A stretch of DNA of 64,000 nucleotides from Bugula neritina (Eukaryota > Bryozoa > Gymnolaemata > Cheilostomatida > Bugulidae): the NCBI GenBank assembly GCA_964035545.1, contig OZ037768.1:11364741-11428740 (forward strand). The letters run 5' to 3'. The position numbers and the translations under genes were made by a program. Under the pieces are notes generated by a model. The model ran no database searches and was not told where the DNA came from. It worked only from the letters and a program-made list of their open reading frames with translations. Below, piece after piece: positions 29,255 through 58,100 of the stretch. Numbering within the stretch: the stretch's first letter is position 1; each line of letters begins with the position of its first letter.

Positions 29255-32200
29255 TCATTGACCTTCGTGTTCTATGACAGCTGCTGCTCCCATACCAGAT
29301 CCAATACACATAGAGACCACACCAAAACCTCTGAAACAGTATAATCAACAAAAAAATTACAATTTGCAATGATTATCAACAGTCACTGCATCAACAAAAC
29401 CATCCCATAGCAAGAAAATAAAACTAAATATGCGCTACAAAACACACCTATTCTTTCTACGCTTCAATTCATGTATCAAGGTGGCAACTTGTCTGGCACC
29501 AGTACAACCGAGGGGATGTCCCAAAGCTATTGCACCTCCATTTGGATTAACTTTCTCCATAGGAATTTTCAACTTTCTCACACAATATGAAGCTTGGCTG
29601 GCAAACGCTTCATTTATCTCATATATGTCAATATCATCTGCATTCAAGCCTAAAATTTTAAATTTGTAAAAGCTACAACCTCTCATGCATTGCGATAGTA
29701 CAGTGGTAATTGTAGAGCTATATAATATGTTTGTAAGACTAATCTCTCTATTGTCACCTTTACGGTAATCTAGAGCTGCATTTTTCATTAATAACTCTGT
29801 ATTGTTAGACTAAAGTTTGGTCAGCCATACAACAAAATTTATTAGTTGGTAAGTCTTGTTTGAAACTTTTCCGAATTTTTATAATATTTTTATAACAGTT
29901 TCAACAGAGAGATATCTCAGGTTTTTTATATCACCTGAGTGTAACTACATGAAAATTGCTACAGTTGAAGTCAACAACAGCCTCATTTCTTATCACAGAG
30001 CTGAGATTTTTTAGCTTTATCGGTAGCTGCTGAATATTTCTTCCTCTCCCTTCATTATAAGAAGAAAAATCCTTTTTGAACTAGTAATGGACATTATTTT
30101 AAGGAGTTGTCTTTCCATTGGTGGCTCGATAACATATTAGGATAATTAGGGGTATGCAACTGATACAATATGCAATGATCAAATAGAATTTGCTGGGTTT
30201 TACCAGATTTCATTGGGGAATTTTATGGAAATCCCAAAGTACACTGTATAAAATTTAAATTATTACAACAATTTTCAACTTTCCCACACAACTAAAACTT
30301 GGCTTTTATTTTTTTCTAAATCATAGTAAAATGCACAGCTCACAAGGATAAATTTATCACCTGCATTCCTCAACGCAGCAGGTATTGCTTCAGCCGGCCC
30401 TACTCCCATTATATCTGGCTTTACTCCGACTACCTTGAAACCACGTATAACACCCAGGACAGGAACTTGAAGTCTGTTGGCAACAGAGCGTCTCATCAAC
30501 AAGACAGCTGCAGCACCATCACTAACCTGACTTGAATTTCCTGTGAAAAATTGCATGCTACCTTTTAAATAAAACAAATATAATTTGAATACATAAACAT
30601 ACATAGTTTTTTCATTGAGATTACAAATTGCAAACTTAAAATGATTGTGAATAAATCCCATTAAAGTATCAAGAGCCAAGTTGCATACTTACTTTGAGTG
30701 TACTAGATTGATTTATTATTAGGGAAAAACGAACACCATTGGAATTGTTTTCAATTCAAGTTTTTCTTTAATATAGAAAAAAGGGCTAACATAACACAAA
30801 CAATAATAACAATGCCAAAAATGTGGTTTAGAATCAACTAATAAAAATATAAAAATACCAGCAGTTGTAGAGCCTCCTTCTTGAAACGCTGGTCGGAGTT
30901 TTGCCAAACCTTCCACAGTTGTATCTGGTCTTATGCCCTCGTCCACAGATACCTATGAGTACAACAGAAATTATATCATTGTCATTGGAATATTTCGTGC
31001 TGTGTTGCAACTTCATACTCGGCAAAAAACTTGCTTTGTATCCAACTATTCCTAAGAGCAACCAGAAAATCAGGAAACCCTTGCTTGAATTACTTCTGAC
31101 AGGCCATGCTTATATACCAAATACTGAGTTTGATTATTGTCATGTAGCTGCACCCTTTGTATTATACCTGAACACAGCAGTATCTGGGATGCAAACAAAC
31201 ACCACAAAAATCGGTCTGAGTCCACCTTATCCGCAAAATAAAGTAAATTAATGATTTGATACATGCATGGGTACATGATACATGAGTCTGATTACACCTA
31301 GTTATATCCAAATAAAGTGAAATTAATAAGTTGATACTTACAGTTATAGTTGAAGTATTATCTTCCTTGTCAGTGAATTTTGTTACTACAGGAACAATTT
31401 CTTCTTTAAACTTCCCACTTTTTGCAGCGGCATGAGCTCTGAATAGAATACAGGTCAGAAGTTCACTATCGTTATAAGCAGTTATTACAGGTTCTGCAAC
31501 CGTGACAAATATTGCAACAACTTAAAATGGTTAAGTGCATTTGCAGTGTATATTAAAACTTGAAAAATCACATCTTTGATCTTGCCTAAAGCATGCTTTT
31601 ACCTCTACAGTAAGATTTACCACTGGTAGCATCCTGCACTTGAATGGTTACTAAATAAATTATGAACTCTATACTATACTTCAACAATTCTCTCATACTA
31701 CATATAAACATACATAATAAACAAATGATATCAACATGTGACGCCTTCTACAAAGTGATGGTGCTATCAGCTAGTGTTGACAACTTCTCATCAAACTCTA
31801 AGATGCGGAATAAAGCAACTTTTAAAAAAGTTTCAAAAAATAAGAACATGTATACTAGTGCTGCAAAAATGACCACTAACTTAGCGTGTGACTCAACAGA
31901 CATCTTATCCTGAGCCTCCCGTGACACACCAAACCTCTCCGCAACATTCTCAGATGTAATGCCCATTGGTATTGTGCAGTCCATGGCCATTTCACAGTCT
32001 GAAAACTTCTCGTTAAAGTTGCTCATGTCCATATTGAATTCTTTTGATTGATACATACTCATCGATTCTACACTGCAAAATTACATGCGCTTGGCGTGAA
32101 GGCAAAATATCTAAAACTATAAGTAATTTATAACACCCACGCATATTATGTGCATAGTTACTACACTGTAAATTTGATGTTGGATAATTGCCTAGACAGA

Positions 32201-33377
32201 AAGGCAAAAAGCGGTTCTTTTTTCTTATAGATACAAGTTACGTTAAATAAATATCTACATGTTGTAAGTTTACCAGATCACTGTTAGACTTTACATAAAT
32301 ATAAACTAGCAGACCTCCAAAACTAATTGCTAAAATAATAAGAGAACGTTTTATTTTTACCAAAGAAAAACAAATGCAATCAAACATTAATTGATCTAAT
32401 ACCAGTTTGTTAGGAAAAACTAAACAAACAGATTCCTATATATTGGCTATGTCGAACATTAAAAGTTCAGCTTTATACATACAATGCATGAGCAGTTGTT
32501 TTTCAATTAAATAACATATTAAATGCACCTTACCCTGCTCCAATACCAACATCACAGCTCCCCATCTTTATAGCTGCCGTTATGTTGATAATAGCTTGAA
32601 GGCCAGAAGAGCATTGTCTATTGACTGATGACAAACAGGTAGTTTCAGGAAAACCTCTACCAATTCACAAGATAAAAGATTAACACCAACATATGGATGG
32701 CAAAATTAAACAAAAGGAAAATATTAAATAATAAATTCTCGATTATTTGATGAAGCACATAATCTGAGGCCACCCTCATAAATCTGACATTTTCTTTCAA
32801 TATTGTAGAACCCACGCTATAAATTGAGCCATCCGGTTTCTCATCCCACCACAGCTTGGCATTAGGACATTGCCTACACATATATCATTGACTAGAGCCT
32901 TGTCAATGTTTGCATCTTTTACCACTTGATCTAAAACTGGGGCCAGCAAGTCACACGGCAGAGTATCCTAAAAAAATATATAATTTATGACACATAAAAT
33001 TGAAATCGAAGAAAACCTAACATGAAACCTGTAAAAGTTTATTAGGCAAAATACAATCACTGAACTAAAACACTTGTTGCTAAATATTTATTTACTTAAA
33101 TCTTTTCTGTAAATAAAATAGTGAAACGACATAATTTAGACAAAAGTGTACAACAATATTTAAGCACTTCACTTCAAATGCTAAATAAGTAACTCTATAT
33201 ATTAACCTTGAACCCTCCTTTTCGAGCTTTGCAAATTGCAGTTCTTCTGGCACTGACAATCACTACATCATCATCATGTTTTGTCGTTGAAGTGGCATTA
33301 GTTGGATTTTTCTTTATTCCATCTAAATGAGACTTTACAATACCTAGCCTCTGTACTGCAGAATTACCCTGGTTCAT
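29255..33377 (-). CDS. acaa1: Peroxisomal 3-ketoacyl-CoA thiolase
   Basis: Catalyses the last step of peroxisomal beta-oxidation, cleaving 3-ketoacyl-CoA with CoA to acetyl-CoA and a shortened acyl-CoA. Coding exons: 33377-33207, 32967-32816, 32656-32534, 32072-31881, 31438-31342, 30952-30859, 30540-30361, 29649-29448, 29330-29255. Phases agree at all eight junctions and the product is 428 residues (human ACAA1 is 424). Residues 10-18, R-L-G-I-V-K-S-H-L, fit the PTS2 pattern R-L-x5-H-L, and there is no C-terminal SKL. The catalytic set is complete: Cys123 in N-R-Q-C-S-S-G, N-E-A-F (about 349-352), His381 in G-H-P-L-G-C-T-G and Cys412 in C-I-G-S-G-M-G. The Met at 33377 is chosen over an in-frame Met at 33416 because it puts the PTS2 near the N-terminus. 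The donors of exons 1, 2 and 4 (GTTAAT, GTGGGT, GTTAGT) are weak but give perfect family alignment. Confidence 0.95.
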
Positions 33378-33419
33378 ACTGAACAGATGCAAACTAAAAT
33401 GGTTAAAATATCTCACTAG

Positions 33420-36400
33420 TCACTACCTACAACATTTTAGTACATCATTTTGGAACTCAATGCTCTGTACTACACAGTGCCAAATAGAACAATATTGCAC
33501 CTCATCAATGAAGCTTGTCAAGCAGATTCTTGGTAAAGACAGTTAGTATAAAGCAAAGGTTAAATAATAAAAGTTGGCTTTGCAAAAACTAGCCTCAATT
33601 GAATGAAAACATGACAGCTCAAGAATATACTTGGTTGGTAATGGCCTATAAATACATTTACATGATTTCAATAGCATCATTAAAATAATTGAAAGATATT
33701 GGATTACAAGGATTCCATAGGGCTAGACTTTGTGGCATAGTGATAGGGCTAAGCATAGCTCATACTCATAGCAATAGATATTTTCGTAATATTAATAAAA
33801 CCATATTTAATTATTAATTACAACTATATACTGTAAGTTTTATTTCAAAAATATTATTGACATAAAATTAGATAGGCTAAATACAAATTGAAACATAATC
33901 ATATAACGATAATTACAATATTTAAAATCTATTACAAATGATTTTGATATTCCTATTTAATTTTACGGAACCATACAAATTCAAGTAGTCATAGCTTTGC
34001 AAGGCCAAGTCCAAGTGTCATATTTAGTTTTACTTATAATTCATAAGTCATAGCTTACAGTTAGAGTTACTGTTAGTCAATGTCATACATAGTCATGTGA
34101 CTGCGTTATCTTCAGAATTTGAATTTTCAAAAGTGAAAAACTAAAAGTCACTTGGCAATGCCAATTGTTCAATAAATTGCTTTAGGAAAAAATCAATCTG
34201 CATGATCCAATATGAATATTAGTAAAATGCATTATAATAATTATAATATTAATTAATACATTATGATTATTCAATTTCATTACCATTTCACTTTCAGTAT
34301 TTGTCATACTCGTCATTCACATTCAGTGATTCACATTGTGATTGTGATGGTGCACAAAGACAATAATACTAATTCTAAACACTCACACTGACAGCGACCA
34401 AGATTCAGATTGAGAGTGAGGCTACTACTACTAGTACTAGTAACTACTAGTACTAGAAATTCTTCTAGTAGTAGTACTAGTAGTATTACTCTATTAGGAG
34501 AATTTCTAGCAAGAAAAATTCATAACTTTGCCGTAGCTTATGAGTGCAGTAACTTGCTTATTAGTATTACGTCAGTATTGCATATGACTTATGGTTACCA
34601 CTTTGAGCGTCAGTAAGTCACGAAACTCAACTATGGTTCCAACGAGTGAACTAGTTAACTACTACTAGCAGTAGTCGGTTTCCTACAAATTGCCAAGCTA
34701 ACACGCCCTTCAAACTTATGAGCATACCTTGATCTTTGTGCCAAGGAGATAGCTTGAAGCAGCACTGAGTTGAGAGGTTTTGTGCATTAATTTTAGGGTT
34801 TAGAGTCTGGATAACAATGTCTATGCCAACATTGATTTTAGTAACCCCTAAAGTTGTGCTGTTTCTAGTGATTTGTTACTGAAACTATTTTAGTGATAGT
34901 TTCGGAATCCATGTAATAACAAACACAAATTAAGTCTTATTTTTAGTTTTCTAGTTGTTAATGAGATTGCATTGTGTTTGTAAATTGTATTTTTTATTTA
35001 ACATTTCTTTATTTATACCAGGCTTGCATAATAGAATTATAATTACACCATAGATTTTAATATTTTTATGAATAAATACGATACTGAGTTTTCCAACTTC
35101 CTGTTCCTGGTTGATTGTTTTGCGTAAACTACTGACGACAAATATGCCATTAAATAGTATAATCACTTTATAATGTTATACTTATTAATTATTGTGGCTG
35201 TAATGTCCTTCTGCGTGTAGTATTGTTCAATCATACATTATTTTGTGAAGTGAGTGATTAGTTGCTATTTTAGCTTAAAAATGCAGATTGGGCTGTTTTA
35301 AATTTATAAATACGGTGTTGCCTACAGGGTGTAACTCCAACTAATACTATTAGTATTACTAAACCTGTAACTTTTATTTTAACTTTTAAGTTCAAACCGG
35401 AGTTTAGAGTTATACGTATCAGTTGATGTTATGGCTTATGACTCAGACTTAGAGTTAGTCTTATGAGTTATGAATAACTAAACTTAATTAAGTACAACGT
35501 CAACGTAAACATTGTCATTATGATTACTTGAACTTTAACATTAACTTAAACTTCAACTTGTACATCAACTTGAACTTAAATATAGATCAAAGTATAACTA
35601 TAAGTATAAGTAATAAGTATAGTTATAACTTTTCTATAACTCAATAAGTATAAGTATAACTCATTAACTGTCTACTTATCACCAATATAAATATCGCCTA
35701 TAAGTTATAGTTATTCAACATGATGAGGAATATCAATATGAATAGTTGAAGTAATAGTATTAGTTGTGATACTGTCAAGTGGCAATGCCTTAATTTTAAA
35801 GTTTAAATTATAGCATTTTGATTATTATATTTATAATGATACTCATTATGATAATCATGATCTTTTATCAAATTCAATATCTAATAATCATTATGATTTA
35901 AAATTAATAATATGAATATGAACGCTAATTATTGAGTTAGGCTTGGTCATTTATTGTAGAATACCCATGCTGAATCATTACTGTATCAGCAGGTGTAAGA
36001 ATAGTAACTATAACTGATACTAATAAGTAATAAGCATATTTATATTACTTATAGTTATTAATAATAAGTATAACTTATATTAGGTTTTACTTCTACTATT
36101 AGTATTAGTGAATGTAATACTCTATGTCAAATAGTAATAGTATAGCTGGTAATTCTATGCTTAACTTTAGGGTGATTATAACTTAAACCTTAGTGCTATT
36201 ATTTTAAATGTTAATAATAATATAAATATAATGATTGTGATAATAGATTTTATTTTTAAAGCGAGGTAGGTATAAATATCAGTATAGTTGAAGTAACAAG
36301 ATTATTCACTCTCTACAGATAAAGTGTTTAGTAATCACAAAATTGACTAAGTAAATGCCTCATTTATAACAGTCTGTTAATGTGTGTATAACAGTGAATC

Positions 36401-36639
36401 AGCAACATCGCTGAGTTTTTGTTACTTTAGAATTTTAAGTATTTAAGAAAAAGAATGGAGTTAAATTAAACTTACTGTTAGGGCTACTGCTATATTCATA
36501 ATCATAATGACTGATCGTAAGAGTTGGGGAGTAAACAGTGTCTGTAGGAGTTTATCAACATGGTTTAAATATGAATATTACTGTTTAACCCAGTGTCATT
36601 ATCATACAGAATAGTTTGGTGGTGACCTAATCATAGCCC
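33420..36639. other. Intergenic cryptically simple DNA
   Basis: No exon recognised. Long parts (about 33990-34680 and 35340-36310) consist of drifting near-repeats of short words such as TAAGTATAACTATAAGTA, TAGTATTAGT, GTCATACTCGTCATTCAC and AACTTGAACTTAAA, with no fixed period. Similar texture appears at 22860-23104, 27895-28015 and 61240-61440. Confidence 0.5.
34421..34493. repeat. CTA/TAG-rich inverted repeat
   Basis: ACTACTACTAGTACTAG on the left is roughly mirrored by CTAGTAGTAGTACTAGTAG on the right around a short AGAAATTCTT centre (itself palindromic), so the strand could form a hairpin or cruciform. Confidence 0.6.
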
Positions 36640-37317
36640 TTACCCCCTATTCACACTTACCGTACCGTACGCCGTAACAGCAAATTTTAGCGATTTTTGT
36701 TAACATCCGGGATAAATCGTACTCCGGTATACGTTGCGGCGCTGATCAAGCAGTGCTTGATTCAAAAAATCACGGCGGGCTCCTATTGGGTAGAGTTGAT
36801 GTGGTACTAAAATTTAAAGAACATTTTCGCTAGTTTATTTTAATCGCTTATTTTTGATTTAATTTAACCAATTCAAAAGTTTTAAAAGATTAAAAAATCT
36901 TTATCCGGCTTGTTTGAATTAAACTCAGCTTAAAAATCTAGCTTTCCCTAATCACAAAATCGAGCAAACCAAAAACTTAAAACTGATTTGGACGGCTTAA
37001 ATATTCATTATTTAAATTAGTTTGCACAATTATTTTAAAAACGGATATCTTTGAAAGAAAGATTCTTTTCATGTTATTGCTTTTATAATTTAGTAAATAG
37101 CATTTATATAACATCTTTTGATAAGAATGTTGCGACAAATTTGTAAATAATATTCAAAGGCGTTCAAATCACCGCAGACAAGAGTTGGCTTTATTATGAT
37201 TGGTCACAGCTCAACGTCATGCATTATACTTTTACGGCAATGTGTGAACACCCGTTGACAAAATGCAACAGCGTCGCCATTTTATTTTTGCTGTGTGAGT
37301 GTGTGAATGAGGGGTAA
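36640..37317. mobile_element. MITE-like element with terminal inverted repeats
   Basis: The ends TTACCCCCTATTCACAC (36640-36656) and GTGTGAATGAGGGGTAA (37301-37317) are inverted repeats matching at 15 of 17 positions. The 678-bp interior has no open frame of note. Subterminal copies of related words occur (ACCGTACCGTACGCCGTAA on the left; TTTACGGCAATGTGTGAAC on the right, which is a reverse copy of TTCACAC...CCGTAA). The element is richer in CpG than its surroundings. A clear target-site duplication was not found, so the superfamily is open. Confidence 0.55.
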
Positions 37318-39129
37318 AAGTGAAGACTATAAGTTACAACATTAACTTTGGCATATTTATTATACTATGATGGTATTTGTAGTGGTTTTATGCATATAGT
37401 TTCACCTAAGTTACTGAGTTTAATGAAGTTGAGCATTACTTTACCTATTGGCTATCACTGTAATTTATAGTATTTTGAATGAATTTAAGTAAAATAAAAA
37501 CTTGAATTAAAATATGATGTCAAAATTAAAAGATTTCTATATCAGAGTTGATCTTTTTGTTAAAAAAAAGTTTTTTTTTTCACTTAATATTTTAGTTATA
37601 GTTACTGGTTTGGTTGTCTTTCACTGCCAACATAAAGTTAAATACACCAATAAAGCAAGTTTTAGCTATGAAGGTAATTTCTGCACTATTATGCTAATCT
37701 TATTGGTTTGGAATTAAACTTAATACATTTTTAAATTTAGTCATTATTTCTATTGATTGTGTGGGTATTACATCTAATACTTATAAGATCTATAGGTCTA
37801 ATATAATAGCAAAGAATTTTTGCACCAGTGATGCCTTTATTTTGTTCTTACATAAAATGGTGCACTTGGAAAACATCAACTTTCGAGCATTAATTTTATT
37901 CCAAACATGTTAATTACCATAAGTTTATTCTTTTCATTATACATCATCAAACTGCAAATAATTCCCTTTGAACTAATAATGTTTAAATAAAAGATATCAT
38001 GAACAAACACAGCCCAATCCTTTCCTTGATTTATCTTCAAAAAATAAACTGATATCAAAATTTGTTGGATTGCTATAAACTTAGAGGGGAATTAAACTGC
38101 TTTGCATTTCTCACAATCAGCACAGACATGGAATTTGTTGGTGGAATAACCTCATGGGGAAAAACTGATATTTTATGTTTTGTGCACGCTGCTGATACAA
38201 GAAAAGCTTTTTCAAATCATACAATTCCCAAGGGCGTTCAGTTCTAAGAGCATATGCTTGTGGAAGTCAGCTTTAAAATAATAAGTGGTTAACCTATTAC
38301 TCAACTTTTGACTCCAATTTAATTGATTATCAATTTTTGCAGATTTATTACAATAGAGCAAGGTCATCATAGAAATACAAGCCAGATACAGATAGATGAG
38401 ATTAATTTTAGACTTGTTGAGTTACTTTTGAGAATTAGTTTGCTGCTCTACATAATTTTATAGCCCGTATTTATATTGGTAAGTGAAATTATGTATATAA
38501 ATATTTATCTAACTTTCTATGTTTTTTACATCAAATTTTGTGTCTTAATACAGAATTTGTCAAGAAGGAAGGCTGTTGTTTCAGAATGTTTCTGTTTTCA
38601 ATAATCTAGTGTCTTGTAAATGAATGTTCAATTCTACATGGTAAGAAACTAAATGTTTTCAGTGGTACTAGCCTACCTAATTATGACTGCTATTTGCACT
38701 CATTTTTTGCTGAGGCATACACTATATTAATTTTGCATGAGCTGGTTGTGGTTATATACTACGATCAACATTTAGTCTGTACCCAGTTTATCAAACAATC
38801 ACTTCCATATTTGTAATTGTGGTTGCATGTATTATATGATAGCATATTGATAGAAAGAAATGGGGGGGGGGAATTTTGCGACATGTTGAAAATATTTCAG
38901 TATACTCTATTTAATATTTAGTTATATTTTAATGAAATAAAACTGTGTATTTGTATTAGCTGGAGTTCTTTACAACTTTTTAATATTTTTTGCTGTTTTG
39001 TCTGACGCTGATATTAGCATTTAAACAAGGTTATGTAAGTGAAACATCGGTTGCTCTTATCTATAAGTTCTACAGGCTATTTTCAAACTGAATAGCCTAT
39101 TATACAAATGATGTTTCTCTCTTCTGTAG
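37318..39129. other. Upstream region of the PKC gene
   Basis: A splice acceptor (TCTTCTGTAG) ends at 39129, eleven bases before the PKC start codon, so a non-coding first exon must lie in this stretch or further left; I could not place it. A run of ten G is at about 38863-38872. Frames at 37514-37717 and 38062-38247 show no recognised domain. Confidence 0.4.
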
Positions 39130-39140
39130 AGTTTCTTAGG

Positions 39141-55053
<15,913 letters not shown>

Positions 55054-55158
55054 CACAGTCTTTCCTGTCAGGTATGTTGCTATGGAATACTAGTGCTGAA
55101 ACTGCTGTAAAATATAGTTATGCAACTGCATTGTCTAGTTGCTCATTCTATGACATCT

Positions 55159-55164
55159 AATAAA
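55159..55164 (+). terminator. Candidate polyadenylation signal of the PKC gene
   Basis: First AATAAA after the stop codon at 55053, in TCTAATAAAGCACTCC. Later AATAAA words exist (for example near 56574), so a longer 3' UTR is possible. Confidence 0.4.
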
Positions 55165-58100
55165 GCACTCCTCTTTACATGACACTTTTATAAGACACCT
55201 GCACTGTGTGCCTACTCAGCTTGGCCACTTTTACAGTTCCAACAAGAGATGTAAACAAAGTTGAGCTATTTTTAATGCTGTCAACATTTCTATTTTGGTC
55301 ACTTAGTAGTAATAGGCCTGCATTTTGATTGCTTTGTGTGCATTACACTTGAAAATATAACCAATAATAGTTATTATCAACATTTATAATCAATCGAAGG
55401 AACTCTTAATTTGAGCAGTACGATATTTTGTCATAAACATACCTTCTAGTTTTGTTTATCTTGAAATATTATTACTTCTAATATGATACTTTTCTTGTTA
55501 TTATTTCATGTAATTCTTTGTTTTTTTTTTTATAAGTTTTAAAATGCTTTATATTTGAAGTTCGGAAGTTACAAGTTTACAAGATGGATTAGGCCTAAAG
55601 ACAGCTATAACCACACATTTCTAGTACTTGGACATTGCAGTCTGCATTTAACTGGCTTAAATGTGTGTTGATGTACCTCAATTTAACCTCTTCTACTCTT
55701 GTGAATTTGAATAAGGAGTTAACAATTTTTACTATTAGTATTATATTACTTTCTCCATGATCTAACCAGTTTCTATATTTTACACCAAAATACTAAATCA
55801 TCTAATTAATTTCTATCAATATATAAACTGATTTTAAACTGTAAAGTCAACGAATAAGGCATGATATTAATTTGATATCATTTCCATTATTTTATCTTCT
55901 AGCATTTTTATGAGGATGTTTCACTTTTATTTTCATCATTTATCCTAGTATAACTCTTTTCTGATAGATAATGTGAATCAACAACTAAGATAACTGTAGA
56001 TTATTCACTCTAACCATGTTTGCCAAGGGTAGAGTAGCATATTCCGTTGATAGAGAAATATTATGCCCACAAAAAAACTGATTTTTTTTTTTTTTAGATT
56101 TTATAATTGGAAAACATATTTTGTATTCTTTTATTGCTATATCATTTTACTATCTCGTAACTTTTACATCTTCTTAGTTGGTTTTACAACTAATTTTCCA
56201 GCAGCCTAAAGGTAAATTGTTAATTACTGACAATATGCATTATGAGCCACCATTCCTTTCTTCTGTTATTTTCAAGATTTTTATTAATTAGACTAATATT
56301 CTCTAAATTACACTTAATAATTATTTTGTGAACTGTATTAGTTACAGCTATCTATAACTACTTTCTATATTTGGAAATCAAACTGTGGTGTTGATATTAT
56401 TGACATATATATATATATTATATAGCATATGGTATTGCATCAAATTTTTGTTTCTTAGTTATTTTTATTCACAAAATTTCAATTTTTATACTAGCATAAT
56501 TGACTATATATGCTTGTATTAAAAAGTATAGGTTATCTTTCATCATAAGTAACTCACCAAATAAAAATGATTTAAATAAAGTTAACAATTGCCAACTTTA
56601 GTTTACAACTATTTTTTCTCAAATGTGAATAACTGGTGCTGTATAATTAATAGCAAGCTCAAAAGTATCAACTTCTTGCTCGATTGCTGCCTTGGTCCAT
56701 TGTTTATGTTGCAGAGATTTAAATTGCAGCAAGTCCAGCACTTGTTAGGTCTGGGCACATTACACCTAAGTGATTGCAGATTCTTACAGTGCTCTTCTGA
56801 CTTGCATCCCTAGGCAAGAAAACCACAGATATATAGTCGTGCATATTCCACCTGGTCATAGCCCTTTGTTGCTTCCACTAAAGTTGCAAAAAGCAGGTTG
56901 ATTTGTACACACTGGTTGTTGAAAGCTATTTGATGGGCAAAGCTTGCCTATGAAAGTATTTGATCTAAATGGGGCTAGAAAGCTAATGAAATTTTAATCA
57001 TTAAATAGTATGAAACAACTAAAATAAAGTAATGGCAAATAATATAAAGAGCACAGCTATGTATATACTGTTCTATACTGCTAGCTATAGTGATTATTTA
57101 AACCTAAATCTTATAAAATTTACTAGTTAAGCAGTCGAAAGTATATTATAATGAGCATTGTTATATGAGATACAACAGTTGTACAAGTGAGGGTGAAAAT
57201 ATCCAAACTTGCAAGTGGTTTTGTAGGTTGAAAATAATTTTTATGAACACTGTCCTATTAGGTTAGACTTGTACAGTTATAGATGTTGGCCGTTGGGAAA
57301 TATTATTAGAAGTATTCTGAAAGATTAGCATGCTACCTTTGTGTAGGTGTTGTCTCCAAAATCCAGCCTCTGCACTTCTGTATAACAGACATCTAGTGAA
57401 GAATTACATATCACTGCCTCTTGGCTGTTGCACTGTACATTGCTGTTTTCTAAGGTGCAGCTGTGACAACTCAACCCTGGCAGTGAAACATTATATTATT
57501 CAGAATAATAGATGGCCTTTTTGCTGTTTTTTTGTAAATTTTAAGTTTATGGCTGATCAACAATAATCGTATTCAAATCACTGCTGCACAGTCTCTTTTG
57601 ATAAACCCTCTATCTAAATTTTTTTGAAAATCTTAAGTATCACATTTTATCTAATTTTCAAAACTTGATCCACTAACAAACTATATCGAACCTTATTATA
57701 GATCATTAAGTTTTTATTTTTGGCTTTTATCTAAATCTAAAGCACCACCACTGAGCCAAAGTCCATTGGTTGTTGACTGTTCAGTTTAAATTATAACCAT
57801 TCTTCGCTTGCGAGTGTGAAAAGTTGAACTGTTCCTGAACTTGGAATGACAGCTCACAATGTTTATATAGCAAACCCGCTCAAGGAATGCATTAATATAT
57901 TAAATATACTTTGTGGCGGCATCAGTAATGCATTATCTGTATTATTTATCCTTAGTGTTTAACTACTGTTAGTAATTATTAGTCTTTATTGTTTTATTTG
58001 ACTAAAGGCTGATGATTTAACCTACTGAGTAATAAAGCAATTAGCTTCTCGGTGACCTTATTGTTGTTTCTTATAATTTTTCAATTATAATGTTTGTAAG

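Noticed and set aside
32657-32881. 74-codon minus-strand frame over thiolase exon 2
   Set aside because: It is in a different frame. The true frame through the exon gives the conserved C-V-G-N-V-L and M-A-Q-F segments and splices at 32816.
38863-38872. G run here and a C run at about 41707-41718 as functional signals
   Set aside because: Ordinary mononucleotide tracts, also prone to sequencing error; nothing nearby suggests a role.
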